Assembly (NCBI GenBank): GCA_018222865.1
Contig: JAAEZM010000001.1
Location: 63,457 to 127,456, forward strand
Source of the DNA: Alphaproteobacteria bacterium
Lineage (GTDB): Bacteria > Pseudomonadota > Alphaproteobacteria > Caulobacterales > Maricaulaceae
Direction: 5' to 3'
Length of the DNA stretch: 64,000 nucleotides
Position 1 is the first letter of the stretch. The number at the start of each line of letters is the position of its first letter. Under the pieces are notes generated by a model. It was not told the DNA's origin. It did no database searches and saw nothing but the letters and a program-made list of their open reading frames with translations. Position numbers and translations under genes: made by a program. Shown here piece by piece: positions 36,238-45,203 of the stretch.

Positions 36238-36268
36238 ACGTCATCCCGGCGCAGGCCGGGACCCAGTT
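36238..36268. repeat. Short palindromic repeat (CATCCCGGC...GCCGGGA type)
   Basis: CCCGGC and GCCGGG flank GCAG in the phrase CATCCCGGCGCAGGCCGGGA, a common dispersed intergenic repeat in alphaproteobacterial genomes. It has no T-tract, so it is not a terminator. Confidence 0.55.
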
Positions 36269-36289
36269 CAAAGGGAGTATCGGCACCAG

Positions 36290-36366
36290 GCTCGCTGCGC
36301 TCGCTCCCCCTTCGACCCGATGCTGACGCATCGGCCCACTTCCCCCGCACGCGGGGGAAGAAGAAG
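36290..36366. repeat. Second palindromic repeat related to the 36082 element
   Basis: CCGATG/CATCGG and CTTCCCCCG/CGGGGGAAG palindromes lie in the same order and spacing as in the left part of the 36082-36203 element. It therefore looks like a partial or diverged copy. Confidence 0.5.
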
Positions 36367-36422
36367 CAGTGCTGCGCCCCTCCCCCTTGACCTTCAACCG
36401 CAAACCATCGTCATGAACCCCC

Positions 36423-37347
36423 ATGACCTTCCGTACCCGTTTCGCGCCCTCTCCCTCCGGCCATCTTCATCTTGGCCATGCCTTTTCTGCCTGGACAGCC
36501 TGGGAGGCTGCTCAGGCGGCTGAGGGGGAGTTTATCCTTCGGATTGAGGATATCGACACAACGCGGTGCAAACGGGAATTCGAGCAATCCATATTTGAAG
36601 ATTTGATCTGGCTGGGCCTGGACTGGCCGGAGCCGGTGCGTCGCCAGAGCGAGCATTTTGCTGATTATGATAGCGCCCTGGAGCGCCTCAAGGCGCTGGG
36701 TGTTGTCTATCGCTGCTTCAAGACGCGGCGAGAAATTCTGGAAGATATTGCCCGCGCACCGCACGGGATGGGCGAGGTTTATCGCGGCCCCAGCGAACCG
36801 ATCAGCCCGGCCGAGGAGAGCGAACGCGTCGAACAGGGCGAAGCCTTTGCCTGGCGGTTATCGCTGGATCACTGCCGGGACCATCTCGGGGCGGCTTACA
36901 CGGCCATGCGCTTTGTCGATACCGAGCGCGGAGAACAAGCCGCCGATCCGGAAGCTTTGGGCGATGTCGTGCTGGCGCGCAAGGATGTGGGCACAAGCTA
37001 TCATATCGCCGTGGTGCATGATGATGCCTTGCAGGCCATCACTCATGTGATCCGCGGCGAGGATTTGCGGGATGTCACGCCCTTGCATGTGCTTTTACAG
37101 ACGCTGCTGGGACTACCCGTGCCGACCTATACCCATCATCGGCTTTTGCTCGATGACACCGGCAAACGTTTTGCCAAGCGCGACAAGGCCGCAACCTTGA
37201 AGGATATGCGGGAACGCGGGTTGAGCGCTCCAGACTTGCTCCAAGGTTTTCGATGATTGGCGGATCGCGCTGCGCAAGGATGTGCCTGAAACCCTGATCG
37301 GCTCGGACCGCTTGCAGCAGATCTGGCACGCGCGCGGCGATAATTAG
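36423..37347 (+). pseudogene. gluQ: Glutamyl-Q tRNA(Asp) synthetase with a probable C-terminal frameshift
   Basis: GluQ adds glutamate to the queuosine of tRNA(Asp). It has the synthetase core without the anticodon domain. The N-terminal FAPSPSGHLHLGHA (HIGH motif), LRIEDIDTTRC, IHVIRGEDL-like THVIRGEDLRDVTPLH and GKRFAKRD (KMSKS-like) are intact. The frame open from 36423 stops at 37256 after residue 277 (LLQGFR). Removing one T from the TTTT run at 37247-37250 would continue the protein for about 31 residues (GFDDWRIALRKDVPETLIG onwards) to a stop at 37345-37347. The codons of that extension are GC-rich in third position. The whole catalytic core is upstream, so the shorter protein may still work. 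A sequencing error is an equal explanation. No good ribosome site precedes the ATG. Confidence 0.75.
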
Positions 37348-37907
37348 CGGCCGGCCAGTCGCTCGGGCATCTCGAGGCTTTCATCAACCCGGCGCAGCGC
37401 GCCGTCACGCCAGGCATAATCCCGTACGGCGATGCGGGACCCGCCAGAGATCAGGCGCTGAGCCGCGCGGACCTGGAAGCGCGGCTCTGTATAGTGCGCT
37501 GCTGCAGCGATAGAGTTTCCTGACATTAGCGGGATCACCTCCCAGCCGTCCTCCCGGGAGATTATCGCCGGATAGGCGCACGCCGAAGCGCTGCAGAAAT
37601 AGGCGACGGAGGACCGGCCGGGCGGCGCGCCGCAGCTGAGCTGGCGCGTGTCTATGGCATAATCCGTCCGGCCATCCTGATTGATGTCGATCTCGGCCCG
37701 CGGGGCGTGGGTGACAGCGATGACGCTGCAGCGCAACTCACCATCGGAGAGTCGGTCGGCATAATCGACAAAGGCCTGGGCCGCCTCTCGAGGCAGGCGG
37801 TCTTCCGGCAAGGGCATGACAGGGCTGGGCCCACATCCGGCCAACACCGCGCTCGCAGCCCCCAGGGCCGCGCCCCATCGCCGCAATAAGGGGCTTTTAC
37901 TCAACAT
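37344..37907 (-). CDS. Putative lipoprotein of unknown function
   Basis: A 187-residue protein with an N-terminal lipoprotein signal (AVLAGC, Cys 25). Proline-rich mature start, then a helix (EAAQAFVDYADRL) and an EF-hand-like loop, DINQDGRTDYAID, of the kind seen in FG-GAP and VCBS proteins. Four further cysteines (in LRCSV, QLSCGAPP, YFCSASACAY) could form disulfides. It overlaps the restored gluQ frame by 4 bases, tail to tail. I recognise no named family. Confidence 0.6.
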   Translation of the reverse strand: MLSKSPLLRRWGAALGAASAVLAGCGPSPVMPLPEDRLPREAAQAFVDYADRLSDGELRCSVIAVTHAPRAEIDINQDGRTDYAIDTRQLSCGAPPGRSSVAYFCSASACAYPAIISREDGWEVIPLMSGNSIAAAAHYTEPRFQVRAAQRLISGGSRIAVRDYAWRDGALRRVDESLEMPERLAGR

Positions 37908-38069
37908 GTCTGGCGTCTCGCACTCGACGCCCCCCTGTCCGCAAGACTAGCGCATTGGGCCATAAAGTCACATTACAAGACCGCCGGGGCGTTAACCGGC
38001 GATTTGCCGCAGTGGGACAGTTTTCAGACAACTAGGCAAATCGGCAGACGGGGTTTAGAGAGTTCAGCC

Positions 38070-39116
38070 ATGTTTTTGCGTGATCTTTGGTATTTCGGAG
38101 CGCTATCGAGCGAGCTCAAACCCGGCCAGCACCTGCACCGCGAACTGCTGGGCCGTCCGATCCTGTTTGGCCGCGACCATCAGGGCCGCGCCTACGCATT
38201 GCGGGACATCTGCCCGCATCGCGGCATTTTGCTCAGTCAGGGCGAGGTGCAGGAGCATAATGGCGAGACCCAGGTTGAGTGCCCCTATCATGGCTGGCGC
38301 TTCCGTACTGACGGCTCTTGTGCGGCCATCCCTTCACTGACGACGGACCAGGCCGAGGCCATGGATCTTTCCAAGATCAAGACCCGCGCCTTCCCCGTGC
38401 ATGAGGATCAGGGTCTGATCTGGATCTATTACGCCGATGAAGAAGATGCGGAACCGATCATGGATCCACCCAAGATCGACCTGCCCGAAGGCGCAGAGCC
38501 GAAAATGGTCGTGCGCGATATCTTCAATTGCCATGTCGATCACGCCGTGATCGGCCTCATGGATCCAGCGCATATTCCCTATATTCACCGGCAATGGTGG
38601 TGGCGGACGGCCAAGTCTGTGAAGGAGAAGGAAAAGGATTTCGGTCCGGTCGAGCGCGGCTTCTCCATGCTGCCGCACGTACCTTCGTCCAACTCCTTCC
38701 TTTACAAATATCTTGGCAAGGATCGCTCCACGGAGATCCGCTTCCAATTGCCGGGCCTGCGGACGGAATATGTGAAGGCCGATGGCAAGCATTTCACCGG
38801 TTTTACGGCGGTGACACCGACCAATGAGAACTCCACGGCGATTACCATTGTCGTCTACTGGAACCACCCGCTGGTCAATCTCGTGCCCAAGGCGCTCCTG
38901 CGAAAAGGTATTGAGACCTTTGTCGGTCAGGACCGCGATGCCGTGAATGCCCAGCAGGTCGGCCTGGCCTATGACCCCAAGCTGATGCTCATCCATGACA
39001 GTGATGTGCAGGCGAAATGGTATTACGCCCTGAAGCGCGAATGGGAGAAGCACCGCGAAACCGGTGAGCCCTTCCGCAATCCGGTCAAACCCGCCAAGCT
39101 GCGCTGGCGCAGTTAA
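38070..39116 (+). CDS. Rieske non-heme iron oxygenase, alpha-subunit type
   Basis: A 348-residue ring-hydroxylating-type oxygenase. The N-terminal Rieske domain binds [2Fe-2S] through CPHRG (about residue 48) and CPYHGW (about 70). The catalytic domain has the mononuclear iron ligands in NCHVDHAVIGLMDPAHIPYIH (His, His, with a later Asp in GQDRDAVNAQQ). The start at 38070 follows a GAG-rich stretch. There are no ferredoxin, reductase or beta-subunit genes next to it. Homologues act on aromatic, sterol-like or vanillate-like substrates, so the substrate is open. Confidence 0.88.
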   Translation: MFLRDLWYFGALSSELKPGQHLHRELLGRPILFGRDHQGRAYALRDICPHRGILLSQGEVQEHNGETQVECPYHGWRFRTDGSCAAIPSLTTDQAEAMDLSKIKTRAFPVHEDQGLIWIYYADEEDAEPIMDPPKIDLPEGAEPKMVVRDIFNCHVDHAVIGLMDPAHIPYIHRQWWWRTAKSVKEKEKDFGPVERGFSMLPHVPSSNSFLYKYLGKDRSTEIRFQLPGLRTEYVKADGKHFTGFTAVTPTNENSTAITIVVYWNHPLVNLVPKALLRKGIETFVGQDRDAVNAQQVGLAYDPKLMLIHDSDVQAKWYYALKREWEKHRETGEPFRNPVKPAKLRWRS

Positions 39117-39168
39117 AGCTCAAATGGCCGCATGGACGGTGCGGTCTTCTCACCCTATATCGGCGCCC

Positions 39169-39372
39169 ATGATTACTTTCTTTTCCGGCCTGCTCTACCT
39201 GACGATGATCGCCCTGGTCGGCGTTCTCGCTTTCGGTATCTACAATCTCTACAAGACCGGCGGCGAAGCCCGCTCGCGGTCAAACAAGCTGATGCGTCTG
39301 CGAGTTGTGCTCCAGGCCACCGCGATCGCCATTCTCGGTGCCATTGCCTATTTCCAGTCCCAGTCTGGCTAG
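39169..39372 (+). CDS. HIG1 domain (twin transmembrane) protein
   Basis: A 67-residue protein with two membrane segments (about 5-24 and 45-62) joined by a basic loop (YKTGGEARSRSNKLMRLRV), the HIG_1_N pattern. Bacterial members associate with cytochrome oxidases. It lies 9 bases before the adenosyltransferase gene, as in many alphaproteobacteria. The start at 39169 matches the family; an ATG at 39124 in frame would add 15 residues. Confidence 0.75.
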   Translation: MITFFSGLLYLTMIALVGVLAFGIYNLYKTGGEARSRSNKLMRLRVVLQATAIAILGAIAYFQSQSG

Positions 39373-39381
39373 GGGCGAGGC

Positions 39382-39954
39382 ATGGTTCGGCTTACCAAGA
39401 TCTACACGCGGACCGGCGATGGCGGGAAAACCCGGCTAGGCGATATGTCCGAGGCGGACAAGCATGATCCGCGCGTGGAGGCCTATGGTGATGTCGATGA
39501 GGCCAATTCCGCCATCGGCCTGGCGCAAGCAGCCCTGAACGGCGATCCGCTTGATCGGGTATTGGCGCGCATCCAGAATGATCTCTTTGACCTGGGGGCG
39601 GACCTTTGCGTACCCGAAAGCGATGAGAAGCTCGACTGGGAACCGCTGCGCGTCAAAGCCGAGCAGGTCGCCGCGCTTGAAGCGGAGATTGATGCGCTCA
39701 ACGCCCGGCTTGAACCCCTCAACTCCTTCATCCTGCCTGCGGGCAGTGAAGCCTCGGCGCGCCTGCATATCGCCCGCACGGTGACCCGCCGGGCCGAGCG
39801 GAAACTGTCTCGCCTGATCGCATCGGGTGCGGGTGTGAACGCGGAAGCGCTGAAATACCTCAACCGCCTTTCCGACCTTCTCTTCGTCATGGCTCGGATC
39901 GCGAATGAAGACGGCCGCTTGGACGTGCTCTGGGTGCCGGGTGGCGAGCGCTAG
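39382..39954 (+). CDS. Cob(I)yrinic acid a,c-diamide adenosyltransferase (PduO/MMAB type)
   Basis: This enzyme transfers adenosyl from ATP to cob(I)alamin to make coenzyme B12. The 190-residue protein starts with the ATP-binding motif KIYTRTGDGGKTRLGDMSEA, followed by VEAYGDVDEANSAIGLA. C-terminal helices carry SARLHIARTVTRRAERKLSR and LKYLNRLSDLLFVMAR. It probably serves methylmalonyl-CoA mutase or a class II ribonucleotide reductase encoded elsewhere. It is cotranscribed with the HIG1 gene. Confidence 0.93.
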   Translation: MVRLTKIYTRTGDGGKTRLGDMSEADKHDPRVEAYGDVDEANSAIGLAQAALNGDPLDRVLARIQNDLFDLGADLCVPESDEKLDWEPLRVKAEQVAALEAEIDALNARLEPLNSFILPAGSEASARLHIARTVTRRAERKLSRLIASGAGVNAEALKYLNRLSDLLFVMARIANEDGRLDVLWVPGGER

Positions 39955-40062
39955 TTCTGATTGTTTCCGTGACGGAAACACGAAATTGTCTAATGAAGAC
40001 TCGATCTCCGGCCTGGATCGCCTATCTCTAGCTGCGACAAGTTTACGCAGCTGGAGACCGTC

Positions 40063-40644
40063 ATGATCCGTTCAATCCTCGCCGCCGCCCCGATCGCTCT
40101 TCTTGCCGCTACGGCTGCGATTGCCGAGCCGGTAAATTACACCTTCGACAAGACCCACACCGTGGTGCGCGCCTCCTGGGATCACCAGGGCTATGCGACC
40201 ATGTCCATGGAATTCACCGATTATGACGGCACGCTGGCGCTGGATTTCGACGATCCGAGCAATTCCACCGTCGATGTCACCTTCAACATTGAAGGCGGTT
40301 TCTGGGTCGGCGCCAATCAGGACCGCTTCATCGGCCATCTCAACTCCGCCGATCTCTTCAATACCGAAGAACACCCGACCGCTCGCTTCGTCGCCACGGG
40401 CTTTGAGACCGAAGACGGCGTGACCGGCACGATGACCGGCGATCTGACCCTGCTGGGCAACACCGGGCCGGTCAGCCTCGACGTCACGCTTAACCGCACT
40501 GGCGAAACCAGCGATGGCAATGCCAAGCACGGCTTCACCGCGACCGGCATGATCATGCGCTCTGAATGGGGCCTGGGTTATGCCGTTCCGTTCGTCTCGG
40601 ACGAAATCGACCTCTTCATCTCAACCGAACTGGTTGCAGAATAG
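40063..40644 (+). CDS. YceI family periplasmic protein
   Basis: A 193-residue protein with a signal peptide (cleaved after IAEP region, about residue 21) and the YceI lipocalin-like barrel: YTFDKTHTVVRASWDHQGYA, LDFDDPSNSTVDVTF, FNTEEHPTARFVATGFE and GDLTLLGNTGPVSLDVTLN. YceI proteins bind polyisoprenoids or similar lipids in the periplasm. It has a terminator downstream and is probably a single-gene unit set between the adenosyltransferase and etf genes. Confidence 0.9.
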   Translation: MIRSILAAAPIALLAATAAIAEPVNYTFDKTHTVVRASWDHQGYATMSMEFTDYDGTLALDFDDPSNSTVDVTFNIEGGFWVGANQDRFIGHLNSADLFNTEEHPTARFVATGFETEDGVTGTMTGDLTLLGNTGPVSLDVTLNRTGETSDGNAKHGFTATGMIMRSEWGLGYAVPFVSDEIDLFISTELVAE

Positions 40645-40703
40645 GCCAAGCGGCCATGCCGCAGACTTCCCTGCAGCGAGAAAAATCAACTCATAGGAAG
40701 ATC

Positions 40704-40737
40704 AGGCGCGCTCCTTCTGGAGCGTGCCTTCTTTCTT
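40704..40737 (+). terminator. Rho-independent terminator of the yceI-like gene
   Basis: An 11-bp stem with one G-T pair, AGGCGCGCTCC and GGAGCGTGCCT, has a TTCT loop and is followed by TCTTTCTT. Confidence 0.75.
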
Positions 40738-40896
40738 ATGTTTCCGAGCCATATCGTGAGCCGGCCGGGATTCACTTACAGCTTACGTCAACGTAAACGT
40801 TACCCGGCATTGACTTCACCCCCTGTCACAGGCAGTTTCGCCGCCTATTCTTAGTAGATGCGCGGCTATTTTCGCGCGGCCAATCGGAGCCCCGGC

Positions 40897-41646
40897 ATGA
40901 AAATTCTCGTCCCCGTCAAACGGGTCGTTGATTACAACGTGAAGGTCCGAGTGAAGCCCGATCAGACGGGTGTCGACCTCGCCAACGTCAAAATGTCCAT
41001 GAACCCCTTCTGCGAAATCGCTGTCGAAGAAGCGATCCGCCTGAAGGAAAAAGGTGTCGCGACGGAAATCGTCGTCGTCTCCATCGGACCGGCACAAGCC
41101 CAGGAAACCCTGCGCACCGCTCTCGCCATGGGCGCGGATCGCGGCATTCTGGTCGAGACGGATACGACGGTTGAACCGCTCGCCGTCGCCAAAACGCTCA
41201 AAGCCATCGCTGCCGAGGAAAATCCGGACATCGTCCTGCTCGGCAAGCAGGCGATTGATGATGACGCCAACCAGACCGGTCAGATGCTCGCAGCCCTTCT
41301 GGACTGGCCGCAAGGCACGTTCGCCTCGGAAGTCGCGATCGCAGACGGCAAGGCCAATGTGACCCGCGAGATCGATGGCGGCCTGCAGACCGTCGCGCTC
41401 GAGCTGCCGGCCGTGATCACCACGGACCTGCGCCTCAATGAGCCGCGCTACGCGTCCTTGCCGAATATCATGAAAGCCAAGCGCAAGCCGATCGACATGA
41501 AAAAGCCGGACGATTACGGCGTCGATTTCACACCGCGCCTGGAAGTCGTCAAAGTCACCGAGCCGGCCAAGCGTGAAGCGGGCATCAAGGTTGCCGATGT
41601 CGCCGAGCTGGTCTCCAAACTCAAAGACGAAGCGGGAGTGATCTAA
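40897..41646 (+). CDS. etfB: Electron transfer flavoprotein beta subunit
   Basis: The beta subunit (249 aa) of the FAD/AMP heterodimer that accepts electrons from acyl-CoA and other dehydrogenases and passes them to ETF-quinone oxidoreductase. The N-terminus [20 protein letters not shown], then [21 protein letters not shown], the AMP-binding [20 protein letters not shown] and IMKAKRKPI are diagnostic. The start at 40897 follows GGAG. It overlaps etfA by one base (TAATG). Confidence 0.96.
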   Translation: MKILVPVKRVVDYNVKVRVKPDQTGVDLANVKMSMNPFCEIAVEEAIRLKEKGVATEIVVVSIGPAQAQETLRTALAMGADRGILVETDTTVEPLAVAKTLKAIAAEENPDIVLLGKQAIDDDANQTGQMLAALLDWPQGTFASEVAIADGKANVTREIDGGLQTVALELPAVITTDLRLNEPRYASLPNIMKAKRKPIDMKKPDDYGVDFTPRLEVVKVTEPAKREAGIKVADVAELVSKLKDEAGVI

Positions 41647-42575
41647 TGGCTGTTCTGGTTATCGCTGAACACGACAATTCCGCCCTGAACGACGCCACCC
41701 GCGCTGTTGTGACGGCTGCCAAGGGCCTGGGAGGCGACATCCACGTCCTCGTCGCCGGCTCTGATGCTCAGGCTGTTGCCGATGCTGCTGCCAAGCTCGA
41801 CGGTGTCGCCAAAGTCCTGCACGCAGAGGCTGACGTCTTTGCCAAGCCTACGGCTGAAGCGCTTGATGCGCTCGTCACGCCGCTGATGGACAATTACGAT
41901 GCTGTGCTTGCCGCCGCGACCACGACAGGCAAGAATTTCATGCCGCGCGTCGCTGCCAAGCTCGACGTGATGCAACTCTCCGACATTACTGCGGTTGAAA
42001 GCGCCGACACCTTCGAGCGCCCGGTCTATGCCGGCAATGCAATGATGACGGTGAAATCCACGGACGCGAAGAAAGTCATCACGGTTCGCCCGACAACCTT
42101 TGAAAAGGTTGGCGATGGCGGTTCGGCCAGTGTCGAGGACCTGGGCGCCTCTTCCGGTCCGTTCAAATCCGAATTCGTTTCCGAAGAACTGTCCAAGTCT
42201 GATCGCCCGGAACTGACATCCGCGAAAATCGTCATTTCTGGCGGTCGCGGCATGCAGTCTGGCGATAACTTCCACCTGCTCGACACCATTGCCGACAAGC
42301 TCGGCGCAGCGGTCGGCGCATCGCGCGCAGCGGTCGATGCGGGCTTTGTCCCGAACGACTACCAGGTCGGACAGACCGGTAAGGTCGTGGCACCGGAGCT
42401 CTACATCGCTGTGGGCATTTCCGGTGCAATCCAGCACCTGGCCGGCATGAAGGACTCCAAAGTCATCGTCGCAATCAATAAGGACGAGGAAGCGCCGATC
42501 TTCCAGGTCGCCGATTACGGCCTCGTCACGGACCTGTTCACGGCTCTGCCGGAACTGGCCGAGGCGATCGACTAA
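41646..42575 (+). CDS. etfA: Electron transfer flavoprotein alpha subunit
   Basis: The FAD-binding subunit (309 aa), translationally coupled to etfB. The N-terminus is [20 protein letters not shown]. The C-terminal FAD domain shows [70 protein letters not shown] and [19 protein letters not shown]. The 3-hydroxybutyryl-CoA dehydrogenase gene that often follows in related bacteria is absent; a strong terminator comes next. Confidence 0.96.
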   Translation: MAVLVIAEHDNSALNDATRAVVTAAKGLGGDIHVLVAGSDAQAVADAAAKLDGVAKVLHAEADVFAKPTAEALDALVTPLMDNYDAVLAAATTTGKNFMPRVAAKLDVMQLSDITAVESADTFERPVYAGNAMMTVKSTDAKKVITVRPTTFEKVGDGGSASVEDLGASSGPFKSEFVSEELSKSDRPELTSAKIVISGGRGMQSGDNFHLLDTIADKLGAAVGASRAAVDAGFVPNDYQVGQTGKVVAPELYIAVGISGAIQHLAGMKDSKVIVAINKDEEAPIFQVADYGLVTDLFTALPELAEAID

Positions 42576-42598
42576 GCCTTCGGACACCCGAACAGAAA

Positions 42599-42627
42599 AG
42601 CCCGGCTGGTTCAGCCGGGCTTTTTTT
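42599..42627 (+). terminator. Rho-independent terminator of etfBA
   Basis: A 10-bp stem, AGCCCGGCTG with CAGCCGGGCT, has a GTT loop and is followed by seven Ts. Confidence 0.9.
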
Positions 42628-42632
42628 ATGGT

Positions 42633-44018
42633 TCACCGCGTCACCACATGCTCGACCAGCCGGCGCCACGTCCTCAGCTCACCGGGCCGGGCCGAGGCAT
42701 CACGCAATGCGGCCAGCTGATCAGCATCAAGCCAGATCCCGTTTCTCATCACACCAAGCGGCGCGCGCAGCACGGCCAGATCGGTCTGCGGGTCACGGGG
42801 AAGAAGCATGAAATCCGCCGCATAACCCGGCGCAATGCGGCCGATCTCGTCCTCCATCTCCAATGCACGCGCCGGGATAAGCGTTGCCGCCTGAAGAGCC
42901 TCCAGCGGCGTCAGCCCGGCATCCACCAAGAGCTCAATCTCCTGGGACACTGAAACGCCATGCGGCGTGACCATTACACCCGCATCTGTGCCGACAACCA
43001 GCTCCACACCCGCCCGGTGCATCAGGCCCGTCATCTCAACATAAAAGGCCTGCATACGCGTCCGATCATCATGCGGGTAGCTGGCCCAGAAATCATAGGT
43101 CGAGCTCTGAAGGGTCTGCATGATCGGGCTGAAACTTGCCATTTCCGGCCGATTGAGGTGCTGGCCTTGGGTTTCAACAATACGCGCCAGATTCTGATGC
43201 ACGATCAGGGTTGGCGTCACGCGCGCGCCCGCTGCAGCCATTTGCAATGCCAGAGCCCTCGCCCCGGCTGGGTCCGTGTCATCGTGCAAGGCGTGCCACA
43301 CAATCGACTCCGTATGTTCAATCGTGACGAAACCAGCGTCCAGGGTTGCCGAGAACGGCAAGGGGTCAGCCTCGCTGCCTTCCACTGGATGGCCGGAAAT
43401 CGTCATGCCCAGGCGCGCAGCCTCGTCCTGAATCGCGATGAAATTCTCTCGCGACACGTTCGAATAGAGCTTCAGATGGCGAAATCCGGCCTGGTATTGC
43501 TCCTGAACGATCGAGCGGACTTCGCGCTCACTGCCCGCCAGCGATTGCAGCGGATCGACATTGCGTCCGTCGCGATCATTGATGATCGCACCGGTAGAGA
43601 TCATTCTCGGCCCAAGGAGATCACCCGCCTCAATGCGTTCCGCCATCGGCAAATGGAAGGGGAAGCCGCCCAAATTCCGGACCGTTGTCACCCCGTAAGC
43701 CAGGCTGGCTGCAAGATCCGCTTCATCATAGACATGCACATGCATATCGATCAGGCCGGGCATCATAATCGCGTCATGCGCATCAATCGTCCGCGTGTCC
43801 GGGCTCACGCCTCGAACCGGTCGCGAGCTGATATCGATGATCCGCCCGTCACGCACCTGGACATATTGCCCGGCCATCAAGGCGCCGCTCTCGATATCGA
43901 GGATTGTGGTATTCTCGAAAACGATATCGGCCGGCAGATCTGCATGGCGCTGCAGCTCCTGCGGGACACCGCACGCCGCAAGGCTCAATCCCAACAAGAC
44001 GGACAAGACACTCCGCAT
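42633..44018 (-). CDS. Amidohydrolase family lipoprotein
   Basis: A 461-residue metal-dependent hydrolase of the imidazolonepropionase/prolidase-like amidohydrolase group. The start at 44018 follows AAGGAGG and gives lipobox LAAC (Cys 16). Metal site motifs are MMPGLIDMHVHVYDEADLAA (HxH), YGVTTVRNLGG, a histidine in GMTISGHPVEG, TIEHTESIVW and the late Asp in VVGTDAGVMVTPHGVS. The likely job is envelope-located hydrolysis of dipeptides or cyclic amides. It neighbours a membrane AraC regulator on the same strand. Confidence 0.85.
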   Translation of the reverse strand: MRSVLSVLLGLSLAACGVPQELQRHADLPADIVFENTTILDIESGALMAGQYVQVRDGRIIDISSRPVRGVSPDTRTIDAHDAIMMPGLIDMHVHVYDEADLAASLAYGVTTVRNLGGFPFHLPMAERIEAGDLLGPRMISTGAIINDRDGRNVDPLQSLAGSEREVRSIVQEQYQAGFRHLKLYSNVSRENFIAIQDEAARLGMTISGHPVEGSEADPLPFSATLDAGFVTIEHTESIVWHALHDDTDPAGARALALQMAAAGARVTPTLIVHQNLARIVETQGQHLNRPEMASFSPIMQTLQSSTYDFWASYPHDDRTRMQAFYVEMTGLMHRAGVELVVGTDAGVMVTPHGVSVSQEIELLVDAGLTPLEALQAATLIPARALEMEDEIGRIAPGYAADFMLLPRDPQTDLAVLRAPLGVMRNGIWLDADQLAALRDASARPGELRTWRRLVEHVVTR

Positions 44019-44106
44019 AATGGCCTCCTTCAATCTGGAAGCCCGTCATAGGCGGTGATGCTTTGCCCCGTCGTCCGGAATACGGATTCCGGACGTGCGG
44101 AAATTG

Positions 44107-45159
44107 TCAGTCTGTCTGGGAGAGGCTCTGCGCGAAGGCAGACGGGGTCTGTCCTGTCTCACGCTTGAAGACCGCGTTGAAAACGGACTTCGAGCTGAAG
44201 CCAGCGGTATAGGCCAGGTCAAGAAGGCGCCGCCTTTGCCCCGTTGCGGCATCCTCCTGCATCATCACTTTGACGTCCTCGATGCGCAGCGCGTTGATAT
44301 AGTCATTAAAGCTGCGGCCGGTCGCGGTTCGGATGAGCTGTGAGACCTGGCGCTCCGGCAATCCGCTGGCCTGCGCGAGTTCCGCGCGCGTCAGTCGCGG
44401 TTCGGTGAATAAATCCTGCTCACGCACCAGCGCATCAAGACGTTCAAAGGCCCGCGCATCAGCGGGTTCAACCTGTGCTCCCGGCCCCGAAGCGGTCAGC
44501 CCATCATCGCTTAGCCCCTCAAACAGGCTTTCGCGCCGGACCGCGAAATAGACCGTAAAACCGGTCATCAAAAGCGCGATCAGCAATTGGGTATTATAGG
44601 CCTGCGCACTGCCCAGCCAGGGCCAGTCCTGATGCAGCCAACGCGCATCCATGCGGATGACGTCAAATACGGAATTGGAGATGAAAACGGCGATCACCAG
44701 ATAGAGGATACGCAGATTGATGCTCGCGGCATCAGAGCGCTTGTCTTCATTGGCCCGGTGGAAGCGATGCAGGATCCAGATCGAAGCCCCCGCATAGACG
44801 ACCAGGCTGACACGCGCAGCATGCTCGACCAGGGAGATGTAGGGGGTTAGAGCCAGTGCCAGAAGGAAGGGAATGAAGTGCAGCCCGTCGATGCGCGTCA
44901 GTCCAGGCCGGGCGAAGATCATACTGCGCACCAGAAGGAAGAAGAGCGGCGGGTAGGCGAGCCGGAAGGCCGGTGTCACCAGCCAGATCTCTCGTGTTCC
45001 GAAGGCTTCTTCCAGGAGATTAAAACTCATCCAGACAGCGGCCATCGCCATCAGGGCCGTCGCGGCGCGCAGGCGCGGTCGACCCAGGGTGAGGATCATG
45101 CCGAGAAGACCGACCGTGATCAGGGCGATCTGGAAGAGATTGGCTAAAGCGAGGTCCAT
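44107..45159 (-). CDS. Membrane-anchored AraC family transcriptional regulator
   Basis: A 350-residue protein with about seven hydrophobic membrane segments in its first 210 residues and an AraC-type helix-turn-helix domain at the C-terminus (about 245-345: LTRAELAQASGLPERQVSQL, FNDYINALRIEDVKVMM and LAYTAGFSSKSVFNAVFKRE). This layout suggests a one-component sensor that reads a signal in or across the membrane and acts on nearby genes. It lies upstream of the amidohydrolase and downstream of the phytase on the same strand; either could be a target. Confidence 0.85.
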   Translation of the reverse strand: MDLALANLFQIALITVGLLGMILTLGRPRLRAATALMAMAAVWMSFNLLEEAFGTREIWLVTPAFRLAYPPLFFLLVRSMIFARPGLTRIDGLHFIPFLLALALTPYISLVEHAARVSLVVYAGASIWILHRFHRANEDKRSDAASINLRILYLVIAVFISNSVFDVIRMDARWLHQDWPWLGSAQAYNTQLLIALLMTGFTVYFAVRRESLFEGLSDDGLTASGPGAQVEPADARAFERLDALVREQDLFTEPRLTRAELAQASGLPERQVSQLIRTATGRSFNDYINALRIEDVKVMMQEDAATGQRRRLLDLAYTAGFSSKSVFNAVFKRETGQTPSAFAQSLSQTD

Positions 45160-45203
45160 ACCGAAGACCTAACCCGGTCTGCACCTCGCCGGAAGCGCCA
45201 AGA

